DNA from: Subtercola lobariae
GTDB lineage: Bacteria; Actinomycetota; Actinomycetes; Actinomycetales; Microbacteriaceae
Assembly: GCF_014640255.1 (NCBI RefSeq)
Contig: NZ_BMGP01000005.1
Location: 349,841 to 413,840, forward strand
Length of the DNA: 64,000 bases
Direction: 5' to 3'
The translations under genes were made by a program, and so were the position numbers. Shown piece after piece: positions 17,889-26,163 of this stretch; the stretch's first letter is position 1; each line of letters starts with the position of its first letter. A model generated the notes under the pieces. It was given only the letters and a program-made list of their open reading frames with translations, did no database searches and was not told where the DNA came from.

Positions 17889-17918
17889 TTGCCACTAAGT
17901 CAATAGACTTTCGATAAT
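17889..17918 (+). promoter_or_regulatory. probable promoter with internal palindrome
   Basis: TTGCCA and GATAAT are spaced by 18 bases and read towards the amidohydrolase at 17968. Between them AAGTC-AATA-GACTT forms a perfect small palindrome (17897-17910), a candidate operator between the divergent esterase and amidohydrolase. Confidence 0.4.
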
Positions 17919-17967
17919 CCAACGATTTAACACGAATCGGTTCATCCGCCGACGAAGGACGCCCGCA

Positions 17968-18945
17968 ATGACGCACGCACCGAACTCACCCGCTCTGATC
18001 GACATTCACGCCCACTTCTTACCGCCCTGGTACGTCGAAGAGGCCGTAGGTGCCGGCCTCGTCGTACCCGACGGCACCCCCGGCTGGCCGAGCTGGAGTG
18101 TGGATGATCACCTGCGCCTCATGGACGCGAACGGTATAACGACGTCAGTACTCTCGATCTCGTCGCCCGGCGTGCACTTCGGCGATGATGCCCGCGCCGC
18201 GGCACTCGCAATTCGGGTGAACGACTTCGCCGCCGAGGTCTGTGCGGAGCATCCTGATCGCTTCGATTTCTTCGCGACCCTGCCGCTGCCTGCCGTAGAT
18301 GCTTCGCTCGCCGAGGCCATCAGAGGACTTGATGAGCTGGGTGCTGTCGGTGTTGCCGTGGGTTCGAACGCACAAGGCGCCTACCTGAACAACGCGCAGA
18401 ACGCAGAGCTGTGGCGCGAACTCGACTCGCGCGGGGCGACGGTGTTCATGCATCCGCAGTCTCCGGCCGGGTGGGAGCTGACCTCGCTCGATCTACCGCG
18501 CTCGATGATCGAGTTTCTCTTCGACTCCACGCGCAGTGTCATTGCCCTGGCACTCGACGGCACCTTCGAGACCTACCCCGGTCTGCAGCTCGTCGTTCCG
18601 CACTGTGGCGCGATGCTGCCGCTCGTCGCCGACCGGGTCGATCTGTTTCAGAAGCGGATGCTGCCGGCCGCTCCGTACCCGGCAGGTTCGAAGCGCGTGG
18701 CGTCTGAGACACTGCGTGACCTGTGGTACGACCTGGCCGGCACGCCCATGCCCACCCAAGCCTCGGCGCTCGTGAACCTCGTCGGCGACTCGCACGTGCT
18801 CTTCGGCAGCGACCACTGCTTCGCGCCGCCGGCGCTCGTCGCTGAGCAGATCGCGTCGCTCGATGAACAGTGGCGCGAGCGTATCGGCGGCGACTGGCGC
18901 GAGCTGACCACGGCGAACGCCGTGCGCCTCCTCCGCCACAGCTGA
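17968..18945 (+). CDS. amidohydrolase family protein (ACMSD / gamma-resorcylate decarboxylase-like)
   Basis: TIM-barrel metallo-hydrolase of the amidohydrolase-2 family, 325 residues. Metal ligands are visible as DIHAHF near the N terminus, VPHCGAMLP in the middle and GSDHCFAPP near the C terminus. This family includes metal-dependent decarboxylases of aromatic acids (2-amino-3-carboxymuconate semialdehyde, gamma-resorcylate, 5-carboxyvanillate). GAAGGA lies upstream of ATG 17968. Its neighbours, an esterase and an MFS porter, suggest uptake, de-esterification and decarboxylation of an aromatic compound. Confidence 0.85.
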   Translation: MTHAPNSPALIDIHAHFLPPWYVEEAVGAGLVVPDGTPGWPSWSVDDHLRLMDANGITTSVLSISSPGVHFGDDARAAALAIRVNDFAAEVCAEHPDRFDFFATLPLPAVDASLAEAIRGLDELGAVGVAVGSNAQGAYLNNAQNAELWRELDSRGATVFMHPQSPAGWELTSLDLPRSMIEFLFDSTRSVIALALDGTFETYPGLQLVVPHCGAMLPLVADRVDLFQKRMLPAAPYPAGSKRVASETLRDLWYDLAGTPMPTQASALVNLVGDSHVLFGSDHCFAPPALVAEQIASLDEQWRERIGGDWRELTTANAVRLLRHS

Positions 18946-18985
18946 ACTTCGACCCGGGCGCCCCGCCGCTTCGCTCAGCGAGTCG

Positions 18986-19803
18986 CTACTCCGCCGCGTC
19001 GCGCAATGCCTTCATCGAAGCATCGAGCGCCGGAGAAAACTCGGCGATTTCCGACTCGGCAATGCCGTTTCGTCGCGCAACGACCTTCCATTCGGCAGTC
19101 GCGGTAAATACGTCGAACAGAATCTGACGTGCATGATCGTGCGTTAGATCGAAAACGGCAGCGTTCGAAATCAGCGCAGCAACCTCGTCAATCGGCGAAC
19201 TTGCTCCTCCCACCGAGGTCACTCTTCCCTCTGCTAGGTCGGGGTTGGGGTTCATGTCGAACGCCGGTGAGAGCGACCAACCCGATCGTTCGCGCAAGAA
19301 TCCGTGATTCCGAAGATGATCGTCGGTGTTGTGCACGGCAATCGAGAACGCGATTCGGCGCCAGAGTTGGCGTAGATCAGACGTCGTCTGAGAACTGAAT
19401 TCCGTCAGCGCCTCAGCGAGTTCGAAGTAATCTCGCCTCTCTCCGTCTGCGGCCTCGAGCATCGTCAGCGCACTCGCGTACCCCACCCGTCGCCCGGAGT
19501 TGCCAGCTGTCGCAACGGCAGCCCCTCGGCGAGACGCTCGGCGCGAAATCGTCTCGCGATCAGGTTGCGACCCCATCTATCGGGCGCAGCATCTGCGAAG
19601 GCGCGGGGAAGAGCGCCGCCCACCGCTTGCGGCCCCGCTACAAGAGGCATCGCCGGCTCAATCGAATACGCGCGAAACTGGCTCACATAGTCGGCGTCGT
19701 ACGAGAACATCGAGGTCAGCCGCCCTCTTCGCACTGAAGAGAACAATTGACCGAGGGGCGATGACGTTCCGTCGATCTCGATGTGCGCATGGATGCTCGT
19801 CAT
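18986..19803 (-). pseudogene. hipA: hipA toxin kinase, broken by internal deletion
   Basis: Remnant of a HipA-type Ser/Thr kinase toxin. From ATG 19803 the frame encodes a HipA N-terminal subdomain (HAHIEIDGTSSPLGQLFSS, ADAAPDRWGRNLI) to about 19500. The rest continues in another frame with the HipA C terminus (RIAFSIAVHNTDDHLRNHG, LSPAFDMNPNP). The central segment of roughly 150 residues, including the ATP-binding GGARPK region, is absent and the junction shifts the frame. The catalytic aspartate region NTDDH survives but kinase activity is very unlikely. ATG overlaps the hipB stop as ATGA. Confidence 0.85.
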
Positions 19804-20099
19804 CGGCGCACCCGCTTTGGAAGCACCTCGTCTGCCCTGGCCCGACCGAGATCGGTTTCGTACGGGTCGGTTGCGTTCACCATCGCGTCGAGTACCCCTA
19901 GAGCACGCGCAACGCTCAACGCGGCACCGAAACTCACACCGGTGTCGCCCGATTCGACTTTCTGCAGTGTTCCCCGCGAGATGCCGGCCCGCTCGGCGAC
20001 TTGCTGTGCGGTCAGACCCTGAAGTTTGCGCCACACCGAAAGTTGCTGGCCTAGGGTCGCAGCCGCGCTTTGCACCCGCGTCGAAATCGGCCTCACCAT
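19800..20099 (-). CDS. hipB: HipB-like XRE family antitoxin
   Basis: 99-residue DNA-binding antitoxin. The helix-turn-helix is LTAQQVAERAGISRGTLQKVESG, followed by SFGAALSVARALGV as in HipB dimers. GGAG lies five bases before ATG 20099. HipB normally represses its own operon and inhibits HipA; here the partner kinase is broken, so the gene may persist as an autoregulator or orphan regulator. Its stop overlaps the hipA start, the usual coupled arrangement. Confidence 0.85.
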   Translation of the reverse strand: MVRPISTRVQSAAATLGQQLSVWRKLQGLTAQQVAERAGISRGTLQKVESGDTGVSFGAALSVARALGVLDAMVNATDPYETDLGRARADEVLPKRVRR

Positions 20100-20129
20100 G
20101 TCACTCCACTAATGATCGCAATATCAGAC

Positions 20130-20161
20130 ACTATACCGCTTAATGCGTGTGATCAGAAGCG
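20130..20161 (-). promoter_or_regulatory. hipB promoter with inverted repeat
   Basis: On the minus strand TTCTGA (20158-20153) and TATAGT (20135-20130) are spaced by 17 bases, 31 bases before the hipB start. An inverted repeat CGCTT (20137-20141) / AAGCG (20157-20161) brackets the spacer and may be the HipB operator. Confidence 0.45.
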
Positions 20162-20170
20162 TTAACGATT

Positions 20171-20788
20171 TCAGGTAGCGGGCGCGTTCCATTGGGCGAT
20201 GACGGGCTGGCCGTGCTCGTAGCCGAGGGCGCTGATGGTCGAGGTGGAGAGCGTGAGGATTTGGCCGGCCGTCGAGGGCAGCTCGACCCAGGCAACGGCG
20301 AGCGCTCGAAAGATGTGGGCGTGGGCCACGAGCAGAACGTCGTGGCCGACGAGCACGTCGGCGCGCACGCGCGTTAGCACTACAAGGGCGCGGCGTTGTA
20401 CGTCTTCGCTGGTCTCGCCCGGGGTGACGCCGGGTGGCACGCCGTCGGTCCAGAGGTTCCAGGGGCCGCGCTCGGCCACGATTTCGGGCGTCGTCAGGCC
20501 CTCGTAGGCGCCGTAGTCCCACTCGGCGAGGTCGGGCTCGATGACGGCCTGCTGGCCGAAACCGATCAGGTCGGCCGTTCGCTGGGCCCGGGTGCGCGGG
20601 CTCACGAGCACCTGGCTGAACGAGCGGCCCGCGAGCGCCACGCCCACGGCCCGCGCCTGCTCTTCGCCGTGCTCGGTGAGCGGAAGGTCGGTGGTTCCGG
20701 TGTGCTGGCCGGTCAGGCTCCAGGCAGTCTCGCCGTGGCGAACCAGAATGATCTCGCCTGGCTTGTTCGAGGGTGAATCTGTGACCAC
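20171..20788 (-). CDS. histidine phosphatase family protein
   Basis: Phosphoglycerate-mutase-like phosphatase, 205 residues. The catalytic signature LVRHGETAWS is near the N terminus, SPRTRAQRTA follows, the acidic motif is EWDYGAYEG, and the second histidine lies in LLVAHAHIFRALA. GTG 20788 is preferred: GAAAGG lies ten bases upstream, while a GTG at 20815 lacks a ribosome site. The cytosolic substrate is unknown; relatives act on sugar phosphates and small phosphorylated metabolites. It lies 104 bases after the VWA gene on the same strand. Confidence 0.88.
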   Translation of the reverse strand: MVTDSPSNKPGEIILVRHGETAWSLTGQHTGTTDLPLTEHGEEQARAVGVALAGRSFSQVLVSPRTRAQRTADLIGFGQQAVIEPDLAEWDYGAYEGLTTPEIVAERGPWNLWTDGVPPGVTPGETSEDVQRRALVVLTRVRADVLVGHDVLLVAHAHIFRALAVAWVELPSTAGQILTLSTSTISALGYEHGQPVIAQWNAPAT

Positions 20789-20892
20789 GTGCGGCACACC
20801 TTTCGTCTGCTTCACGCTATCGCAGGTAGCGGCTGGTGACGCCGCGCGTGAGAAGGTGTGCAGCGCTCACGTCTCGCGCAGACTTTCACTGT

Positions 20893-22968
20893 TCAGGGGT
20901 CGACCCAGAACCCTCGACCGCCGCCCAACCAGTCGCCGTAGCCACTTCGCCACGCGCTCGGCGTGCCGTCTGAGGCAGCACCATACGCCCCTCCCGCACT
21001 GCCCGCACCGGGCGCACTCGGGTCACGAGACCCGAGGTACGAGTCGACAACGGCAACACCGAGGTCATCGAGCTCCGGCGCGATCACCGTGCCGTCGACG
21101 CGCTTCGCCAGCGAGTCGATGAAGCGCGCGAGCCCGGCGTCGTCGCCCAGCCGGAAGATGGTGATCTGCGCCCCGAGCCGCGCCGAGTTGTCGAGCTCAC
21201 GCACGCTGTGCGCCACGGTCTGCGGATGCGGCGGGTAGGAGAAGAAAACCTGCCCGTCTGGCTCCAGGTGCGAGGTGGGCTCGCCGTCGGTCACGATCAG
21301 CAGCACCGGCTGCGCGTTCGGGTGCTTCCGAAAGTGCCGGTTCGCGAGCAGCAGCGCGTGGTGCAGATTCGTACCCTTATCCCACATGGCATCGAGGGCG
21401 GTGAGCTGCTCGATGTCCATCACCTCAGCGTGCCGGCCGAAACCGATGAGCTGCAGGTGGTCGCCACGGAATCTCGACGTGATCAGGGTGTGCAGAGCGA
21501 GCGCGGTACGCTTCATGGGCACCCACCGACCATCCATCGCCATCGAGAACGACGTGTCGACGAGCAGCGCCACGGCAGCCTGAGTGCGCGCCTCGGTCTC
21601 GCCCACCTCGACGTCGTCGATGGTAATGAGCCTGCCGCCACCCCCGCCGAGTCGGCGTTGCACGCCGTTGAGCACAGTGCGCGGAATATCCCACGGCTCG
21701 GTGTCGCCGAACTCCCACGGGCGGGTGGCGCCCGATTGTTCGCCCGCCAAGCCTGCTTTGCGCGTCTCGCGCTGACCCTGCCGGCCCGACATGCGAGTCG
21801 CCACGTCACGCAACAGCGCCTTACCGAGCTGCCGCATCGCCTTCGGGGTGAGTTTCAGCTGGCCAGACGAGTCTTTGCGCAGCGTGCCGCTGTTGCGCAG
21901 GGCCTTTTCGAGCTCACGCAGGGTTCGGGCATCCACCGCCGCCTGATCGCCCAGCTGGCGGGCGAGTTTGTCGAGGTCGACGTCGTCCATGCGGGCGCCG
22001 CCGTACGACTGAGCGAGTTGTTCGGCGAGTTCGTCGAGGTCGGCGAGGTCTTGCAGCGCGCCCGTGCCGTCGCCGAGGCCGAGGCCCTGCTCGCCGTCGA
22101 ACTGCTCGGAGCCGCCCCAGTTCTCGCCCGGGCGCAGCGCCTGCAGGTTCGCGTCGAGTTGCGAAAGCGACTGCATGAGTTCGGGCGAGCCGAAGGCCTC
22201 TGCCGAGAGCTTCATCAGCTCGTCGCGCTGTGCGGGGCTCATCGAGTTGAGCATGCGCTGGGCCGCGGCCGCGCGCTTGGCCAGCGAGTCGAGAAGTTCG
22301 TCGATGTTTGCAGGATGCTCGGGAAACTGCTCACCGTGCTTGCTCATGAATTCGTCGAAGTCTTCTGGCGTGTCTTCGCCCCGCTGATGTTTCTCGAGCA
22401 GTTCGTTGAGGTCGCTGAGCATCTCGTTGATGGCGGCCTTGTCGGCGGCGGACGCATTCTCGAGCGCCTGTTTCATGCCCGCGAAGCGCTGATCGAGCAG
22501 CTCGCGGCCGAGCAGGTCTTTGATCTTCTCGAAGTCTTCGCGCGCCTGCCGCGACTGCCAGTCGTAGCCGTTGAGGTCGCTGACGGCCGCGGCGGGCGAA
22601 CGGGGCAGCGTCTCTAGGCGCAGTTCGGCGAATGCGCGGTCGGCGTCATCCATGTCGACGTCGCGGGCGAGCTGTTTGCGCTCTTCGAGCACCGCTTTGT
22701 CGAGCAGTTCTTTGATTTGCTGCATGGTGCCGTCGAGGTTGTTCTTCTGCAGCAGGTCGCGGCGTCGCTCGGCAACGCGCCGCGCGAGGTCGTCGAGGCC
22801 AGTCTGGCTTTGGCCGCCGCGACGCAGAAACTCTTGCATGGCACGCTCGGGCGATGATCCGCCCATGACGCTCTCGCCGATGGCGTCGAGCGCTTCGGCG
22901 ATGTCGACGGGCGCCGCGAGCGGGTCGCCGCCTTCGTAGCGGCGAAAACGAGTGCGATGCTTATCCAC
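20893..22968 (-). CDS. VWA domain protein, magnesium-chelatase-D-like
   Basis: 691-residue protein with a long helical, acidic N-terminal two-thirds (many DELL/DLNE repeats) and a C-terminal von Willebrand A domain whose MIDAS is DTSFSMAMDG near residue 470, followed by VTDGEPTSH. A Gly/Ser/Ala-rich tail ends the protein. No signal peptide, so it acts in the cytosol. It follows the AAA+ gene by 14 bases, the MoxR/BchI-BchD arrangement in which the AAA+ ring remodels a target presented by the VWA partner. The target is unknown; chelatase function is unlikely without a BchH partner. Confidence 0.85.
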   Translation of the reverse strand: MDKHRTRFRRYEGGDPLAAPVDIAEALDAIGESVMGGSSPERAMQEFLRRGGQSQTGLDDLARRVAERRRDLLQKNNLDGTMQQIKELLDKAVLEERKQLARDVDMDDADRAFAELRLETLPRSPAAAVSDLNGYDWQSRQAREDFEKIKDLLGRELLDQRFAGMKQALENASAADKAAINEMLSDLNELLEKHQRGEDTPEDFDEFMSKHGEQFPEHPANIDELLDSLAKRAAAAQRMLNSMSPAQRDELMKLSAEAFGSPELMQSLSQLDANLQALRPGENWGGSEQFDGEQGLGLGDGTGALQDLADLDELAEQLAQSYGGARMDDVDLDKLARQLGDQAAVDARTLRELEKALRNSGTLRKDSSGQLKLTPKAMRQLGKALLRDVATRMSGRQGQRETRKAGLAGEQSGATRPWEFGDTEPWDIPRTVLNGVQRRLGGGGGRLITIDDVEVGETEARTQAAVALLVDTSFSMAMDGRWVPMKRTALALHTLITSRFRGDHLQLIGFGRHAEVMDIEQLTALDAMWDKGTNLHHALLLANRHFRKHPNAQPVLLIVTDGEPTSHLEPDGQVFFSYPPHPQTVAHSVRELDNSARLGAQITIFRLGDDAGLARFIDSLAKRVDGTVIAPELDDLGVAVVDSYLGSRDPSAPGAGSAGGAYGAASDGTPSAWRSGYGDWLGGGRGFWVDP

Positions 22969-22982
22969 GAGCGGTGCGCCTC

Positions 22983-24383
22983 TCAGCCATAAACAGTCTC
23001 AGACCCGTCGGTGTCTTTGCCGACCTTTCGCGCCAGGTACAGGCCCTCGAGGGCCAATTCCATCGCCGCAGCGCGCTCGCCGTCGTTGGTGGCGCCGAGC
23101 CGCGCGAAAACGTCGTCGTACAGTTCAGATTCGCCGATGGGAGGGAGGCCGGCGAGAACGTCTCGGGCGGTCATCCGCTCACCCGTCGTCACCATGGCGC
23201 CGTCTTCGATGGCGTCGACCAACGGGGCGAAGTCGATGTCACGAAAGTGCTCGCGAACCGTATCTGCAGTGGCGACACGCAACAAATGGGTGAGCACGTC
23301 GGTTTCGCGCCCCTCTTCGCCGCTCTCGAATTCGATTTTGCCGCCGAGCACATCGACCGCGGTTTCGAGGTCGACGACACGGGCGACAGCTTGGTCTTCG
23401 CCTGTGACAGCTGCACGATGCAACGCTGCCGCCGCTATGGTCTCGGCGCCCGCGATGGCGAACCGAGCGCTGACCCCGCTACGCTGGTCGACCGACGACG
23501 ATGCCCGCAGGTTGCGTGTGAACCGGGCCAGAATCTCGATCAGATGCTCAGGCACCTCGGCCACCAGGTCGGCTTCTTGACGGATGACCGCGACCTCAGC
23601 CTCGAGTTCGGTGGGGTAATGGGTGCGAATCTCGGCCCCGAACCGGTCTTTCAGCGGAGTGATGATGCGCCCGCGGTTCGTATAGTCTTCGGGGTTCGCG
23701 CTCGCGACGACCAGCACGTCGAGCGGCAGCCGCAGCACGTAGCCGCGAATCTGAATATCGCGCTCTTCCATGACGTTGAGCATCGAGACTTGAATGCGCT
23801 CGGCGAGGTCGGGCAGCTCGTTGATGGCCACAATGCCGCGGTGGCTGCGGGGAATCAGCCCGAAATGAATGGTCTCGGGGTCGCCCAGCGAGCGGCCGTC
23901 GGCCACCTTCATCGGGTCGACATCACCGATCAGGTCGGCCACGCTCGTGTCGGGGGTCGCGAGCTTCTCGACGTAGCGCTCGCTGCGGTGGCGCCAGGCC
24001 ACGGGCAGGTCATCACCGAGCGCCGCGGCCCGACGCTGCGATTCGTGCGTGATGGGGTCGTAGGGATGCTCGCCGAGGTCGGCGCCGTCGATCACCGGGC
24101 TCCATTCGTCGAGTAACCCGCCGATGGTGCGCAGCAACCGCGTCTTGCCCTGCCCGCGTTCGCCGAGCAGCACAATGTCGTGCCCTGCGAGCAGCGCGCG
24201 TTCGAGCTGCGGGATGACCGTTGACTCGAACCCGTGCAGCCCAGGCCACGGGTCTTCGCCCGACCGCAATTTGAGCAGCAGATTCTCGCGAATCTCTTCG
24301 CGCAGCTGCTTCTGCTGATGGCCGGAGGCGCGCAGCTCTCCGACGGTATGGATGTTGGGAACCTCAGTTGCCGCGCTGGTCAC
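22983..24383 (-). CDS. MoxR/ChlI-like AAA+ ATPase
   Basis: 466-residue AAA+ ATPase related to magnesium chelatase subunit I and MoxR proteins. Walker A is LLGERGQGKTRLLRT, the Walker B/insert region RGIVAINELPDL, and sensor 1 VVASANPEDYTNRGRI; ERIQVSMLNVMEERDIQIRGY is the typical helix-2 insert. It begins at ATG 24383 with a helical leader and precedes the VWA gene by 14 bases, so both form one operon. Such pairs act as chaperone-like assemblies for complex maturation or metal insertion. Confidence 0.87.
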   Translation of the reverse strand: MTSAATEVPNIHTVGELRASGHQQKQLREEIRENLLLKLRSGEDPWPGLHGFESTVIPQLERALLAGHDIVLLGERGQGKTRLLRTIGGLLDEWSPVIDGADLGEHPYDPITHESQRRAAALGDDLPVAWRHRSERYVEKLATPDTSVADLIGDVDPMKVADGRSLGDPETIHFGLIPRSHRGIVAINELPDLAERIQVSMLNVMEERDIQIRGYVLRLPLDVLVVASANPEDYTNRGRIITPLKDRFGAEIRTHYPTELEAEVAVIRQEADLVAEVPEHLIEILARFTRNLRASSSVDQRSGVSARFAIAGAETIAAAALHRAAVTGEDQAVARVVDLETAVDVLGGKIEFESGEEGRETDVLTHLLRVATADTVREHFRDIDFAPLVDAIEDGAMVTTGERMTARDVLAGLPPIGESELYDDVFARLGATNDGERAAAMELALEGLYLARKVGKDTDGSETVYG

Positions 24384-24558
24384 CTCATAACGCTAACCCC
24401 GTTCGGGGCCACCTCGGCGGGCGAGGCGAAATCTGTGCAAAAACTCTGGGAGAGCATCCAGCCCCCCGTCACGAACCCGAAACCTGCTGCTCTTCGCTGC
24501 GGTCGGGGGCCGGGGCTCGACTGTTGCATGGCAGGCAGCGATGCCCGAAACTTGAGCG

Positions 24559-25011
24559 ATGGTCGGTTCACTCTTCGAGGCGGTTGGAGGCGCGCCAGCG
24601 GTTCTAGCCCTGGCACGGGCCTGGCACGAACGCTGCCTGGCAGACCCCGTGGTCTCGCACGCCTTCAGTCACCCCGGCCAGCACCCCGAACACATCGAAC
24701 GCCTCGCCGCGTATTGGGCCGAAGCGTGGGGCGGTCCCACCACCTACACCAGCTCGATGGGCTCACAGCACGACGTGCTCGTCATGCATTCCGCAAACGG
24801 AGTGCACGAAGAAATGGATCAGCGCGCCATCGCCTGCTTCATCGCCGCCCTCGACGACGCGCACCTCCCCGGCGACCCATCCCTCAGGCGCACCCTGACC
24901 AACTATTTCGTCTGGTCGACCACGGCCCTAGCCGCCCACCCCACGTCGGCAGCAGACGTGCCGGCCTCGCCCCCTCTCCCCCACTGGTCGCTGCCCGGCT
25001 CATCCGCGTAG
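24559..25011 (+). CDS. group II truncated hemoglobin-like globin
   Basis: 150-residue protein beginning LFEAVGGAPAVLALARAWHER, the first helices of a truncated globin, with SHPGQHPEHIERLAAYWAEAWGGPTTYT and the proximal-histidine region VMHSANGVHEEMDQRA. Group II truncated globins bind O2 or NO and protect respiration or assist redox enzymes. The ribosome site is weak. A proline-rich C-terminal tail of about 20 residues is longer than usual. It is divergent from the AAA+/VWA operon. Confidence 0.8.
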   Translation: MVGSLFEAVGGAPAVLALARAWHERCLADPVVSHAFSHPGQHPEHIERLAAYWAEAWGGPTTYTSSMGSQHDVLVMHSANGVHEEMDQRAIACFIAALDDAHLPGDPSLRRTLTNYFVWSTTALAAHPTSAADVPASPPLPHWSLPGSSA

Positions 25012-25039
25012 CCCGCGCCTGAGCGGTTCTTATGCGGAA

Positions 25040-25150
25040 TTCACATCGATTTGTCATTGACGTATGCTCATTTTGTTCGGAAATTTGTAAGTTATACTGC
25101 TTATAAACTACTTATTCGTAATATTATGCCAATCTAAGGAAGCAGCGCCC
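25040..25150 (+). promoter_or_regulatory. AT-rich leader of the antitoxin/toxin pair
   Basis: Markedly AT-rich against the genome background, with several TATA-like hexamers (TATACT 25093-25098) and an imperfect inverted repeat AGTTATA / TATAAACT (about 25090-25110). It probably contains promoter and operator of the XRE gene. Low GC is a common sign of acquired toxin-antitoxin DNA. Confidence 0.4.
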
Positions 25151-25723
25151 ATGGCCCAGAGTGTATTGATCAATAATGCACGCCGAGCGAGCGGCCTCAC
25201 CCAACAGGCACTGTCTGCGCGAACTGGCGTCGCCGAGACTGCGGTCTCCTCCATCGAAAACGGCAGAGACGCGCGGTTGAGCACCGTCGAGCGTCTTCTC
25301 GCCGGCTCCCACCACAGCCTCATCGCCATCCCCTCCACCCGCGCGAGCGCGGCCGAAATTGCGGGTCATATCCGCGCGGCCGTCAAAAGCAAGCGTCCCG
25401 CTGAAGCGGCTCGCAGCTTCATTCAGCTCAACGACAACCTCGCCGCCGAACACAACGAAGGCCGATACGGGCTCGGTCTTACCGAACCTGCACCCACCGG
25501 AATCAAGCATTGGGATGCCGCACTCGCGGGTCTGGTCGCATACCGCCTTGGCGAAGAGGGTTTCCCGGCTCCAACGTGGACGACCCGCGCGTCTCGCAAA
25601 CTCAAGAAGGCCTGGACGTTCAACACGGGTACCTACCTAACACCGGTAAATCGGTCTGCAGTGCCCGCTGAATTTCTCGAACGGGGCATCCTCATCGACG
25701 CTGACACGTTGCGTAGCGTCTGA
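25151..25723 (+). CDS. XRE-type antitoxin regulator
   Basis: 190-residue protein: helix-turn-helix at residues 5-45 (NNARRASGLTQQALSARTG, AVSSIENGRDARLSTVERLL), then a C-terminal domain of about 130 residues ending FLERGILIDADTLRSV. Its stop overlaps the next start as TGATG. This layout matches type II or type IV pairs in which an XRE-like antitoxin precedes a DUF6036 nucleotidyltransferase-like protein. It appears intact. The C-terminal domain probably contacts the partner. Confidence 0.7.
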   Translation: MAQSVLINNARRASGLTQQALSARTGVAETAVSSIENGRDARLSTVERLLAGSHHSLIAIPSTRASAAEIAGHIRAAVKSKRPAEAARSFIQLNDNLAAEHNEGRYGLGLTEPAPTGIKHWDAALAGLVAYRLGEEGFPAPTWTTRASRKLKKAWTFNTGTYLTPVNRSAVPAEFLERGILIDADTLRSV

Positions 25724-26163
25724 TGCCCACGCGGCGCCTCGAGCGCGAAGACCTGATCGCGGGCTTGCGAGAGCTCGTCGAACGACTCAAGCTCTCTGGT
25801 GACTCGGCGAGCATCCGCATCGATTGGCTGAACGACAATGCCACGATCTTCATCCCGACTCTGGGCAAGGTGCCTGAGTGGCAGCCCATCTACGACGACA
25901 GCCACGTTTCTGTGTGGGTTCTCTCTGCCGAGGCACTGCTAGCCATGAAGCTGATGGCGAATCGCCCGGGCCGAGACGAAGATGACATCGCAGCGCTGAT
26001 GACGATCTGCGGTCTCGCAACCATTGATGATGCTGACACCCTCATTGACGAGTACTTTCCAGGCGACGCACTTAGTGACCGCGGCTTGCGCATGCTGACG
26101 GGAATTCTTCGGCAAGGATTGCCAGAGCGGTCACCCGAACCGGCTGAATTCAGAATCGGCTAG
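25723..26163 (+). pseudogene. DUF6036-type nucleotidyltransferase toxin lacking its catalytic core
   Basis: 146 residues in one open frame. The N terminus (LIAGLRELVERLKLSGDSASIRI) and the C-terminal half (DWLNDNATIFIPTLGKVPEW, LSAEALLAMKLMANRPGRDEDDIAAL) match nucleotidyltransferase-fold toxins of the DUF6036 group. Between IRI and DWLND the expected block with GGAA...TTxDID, which carries the nucleotide and metal ligands, is missing, about 40-50 residues. The deletion is in frame, so a stable but probably inactive protein may be made. It overlaps the convergent kup stop by four bases. If my alignment from memory is wrong, it could be a shorter natural variant. Confidence 0.65.

Noticed and set aside
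21208..22617. 469-codon plus-strand open frame opposite the VWA gene.
   Set aside because: Shadow frame; His/Arg/Val-rich product with no family features, while the minus strand carries a clear MIDAS protein.
22974..24116. 380-codon plus-strand open frame opposite the AAA+ gene.
   Set aside because: Shadow of a protein with intact Walker motifs.
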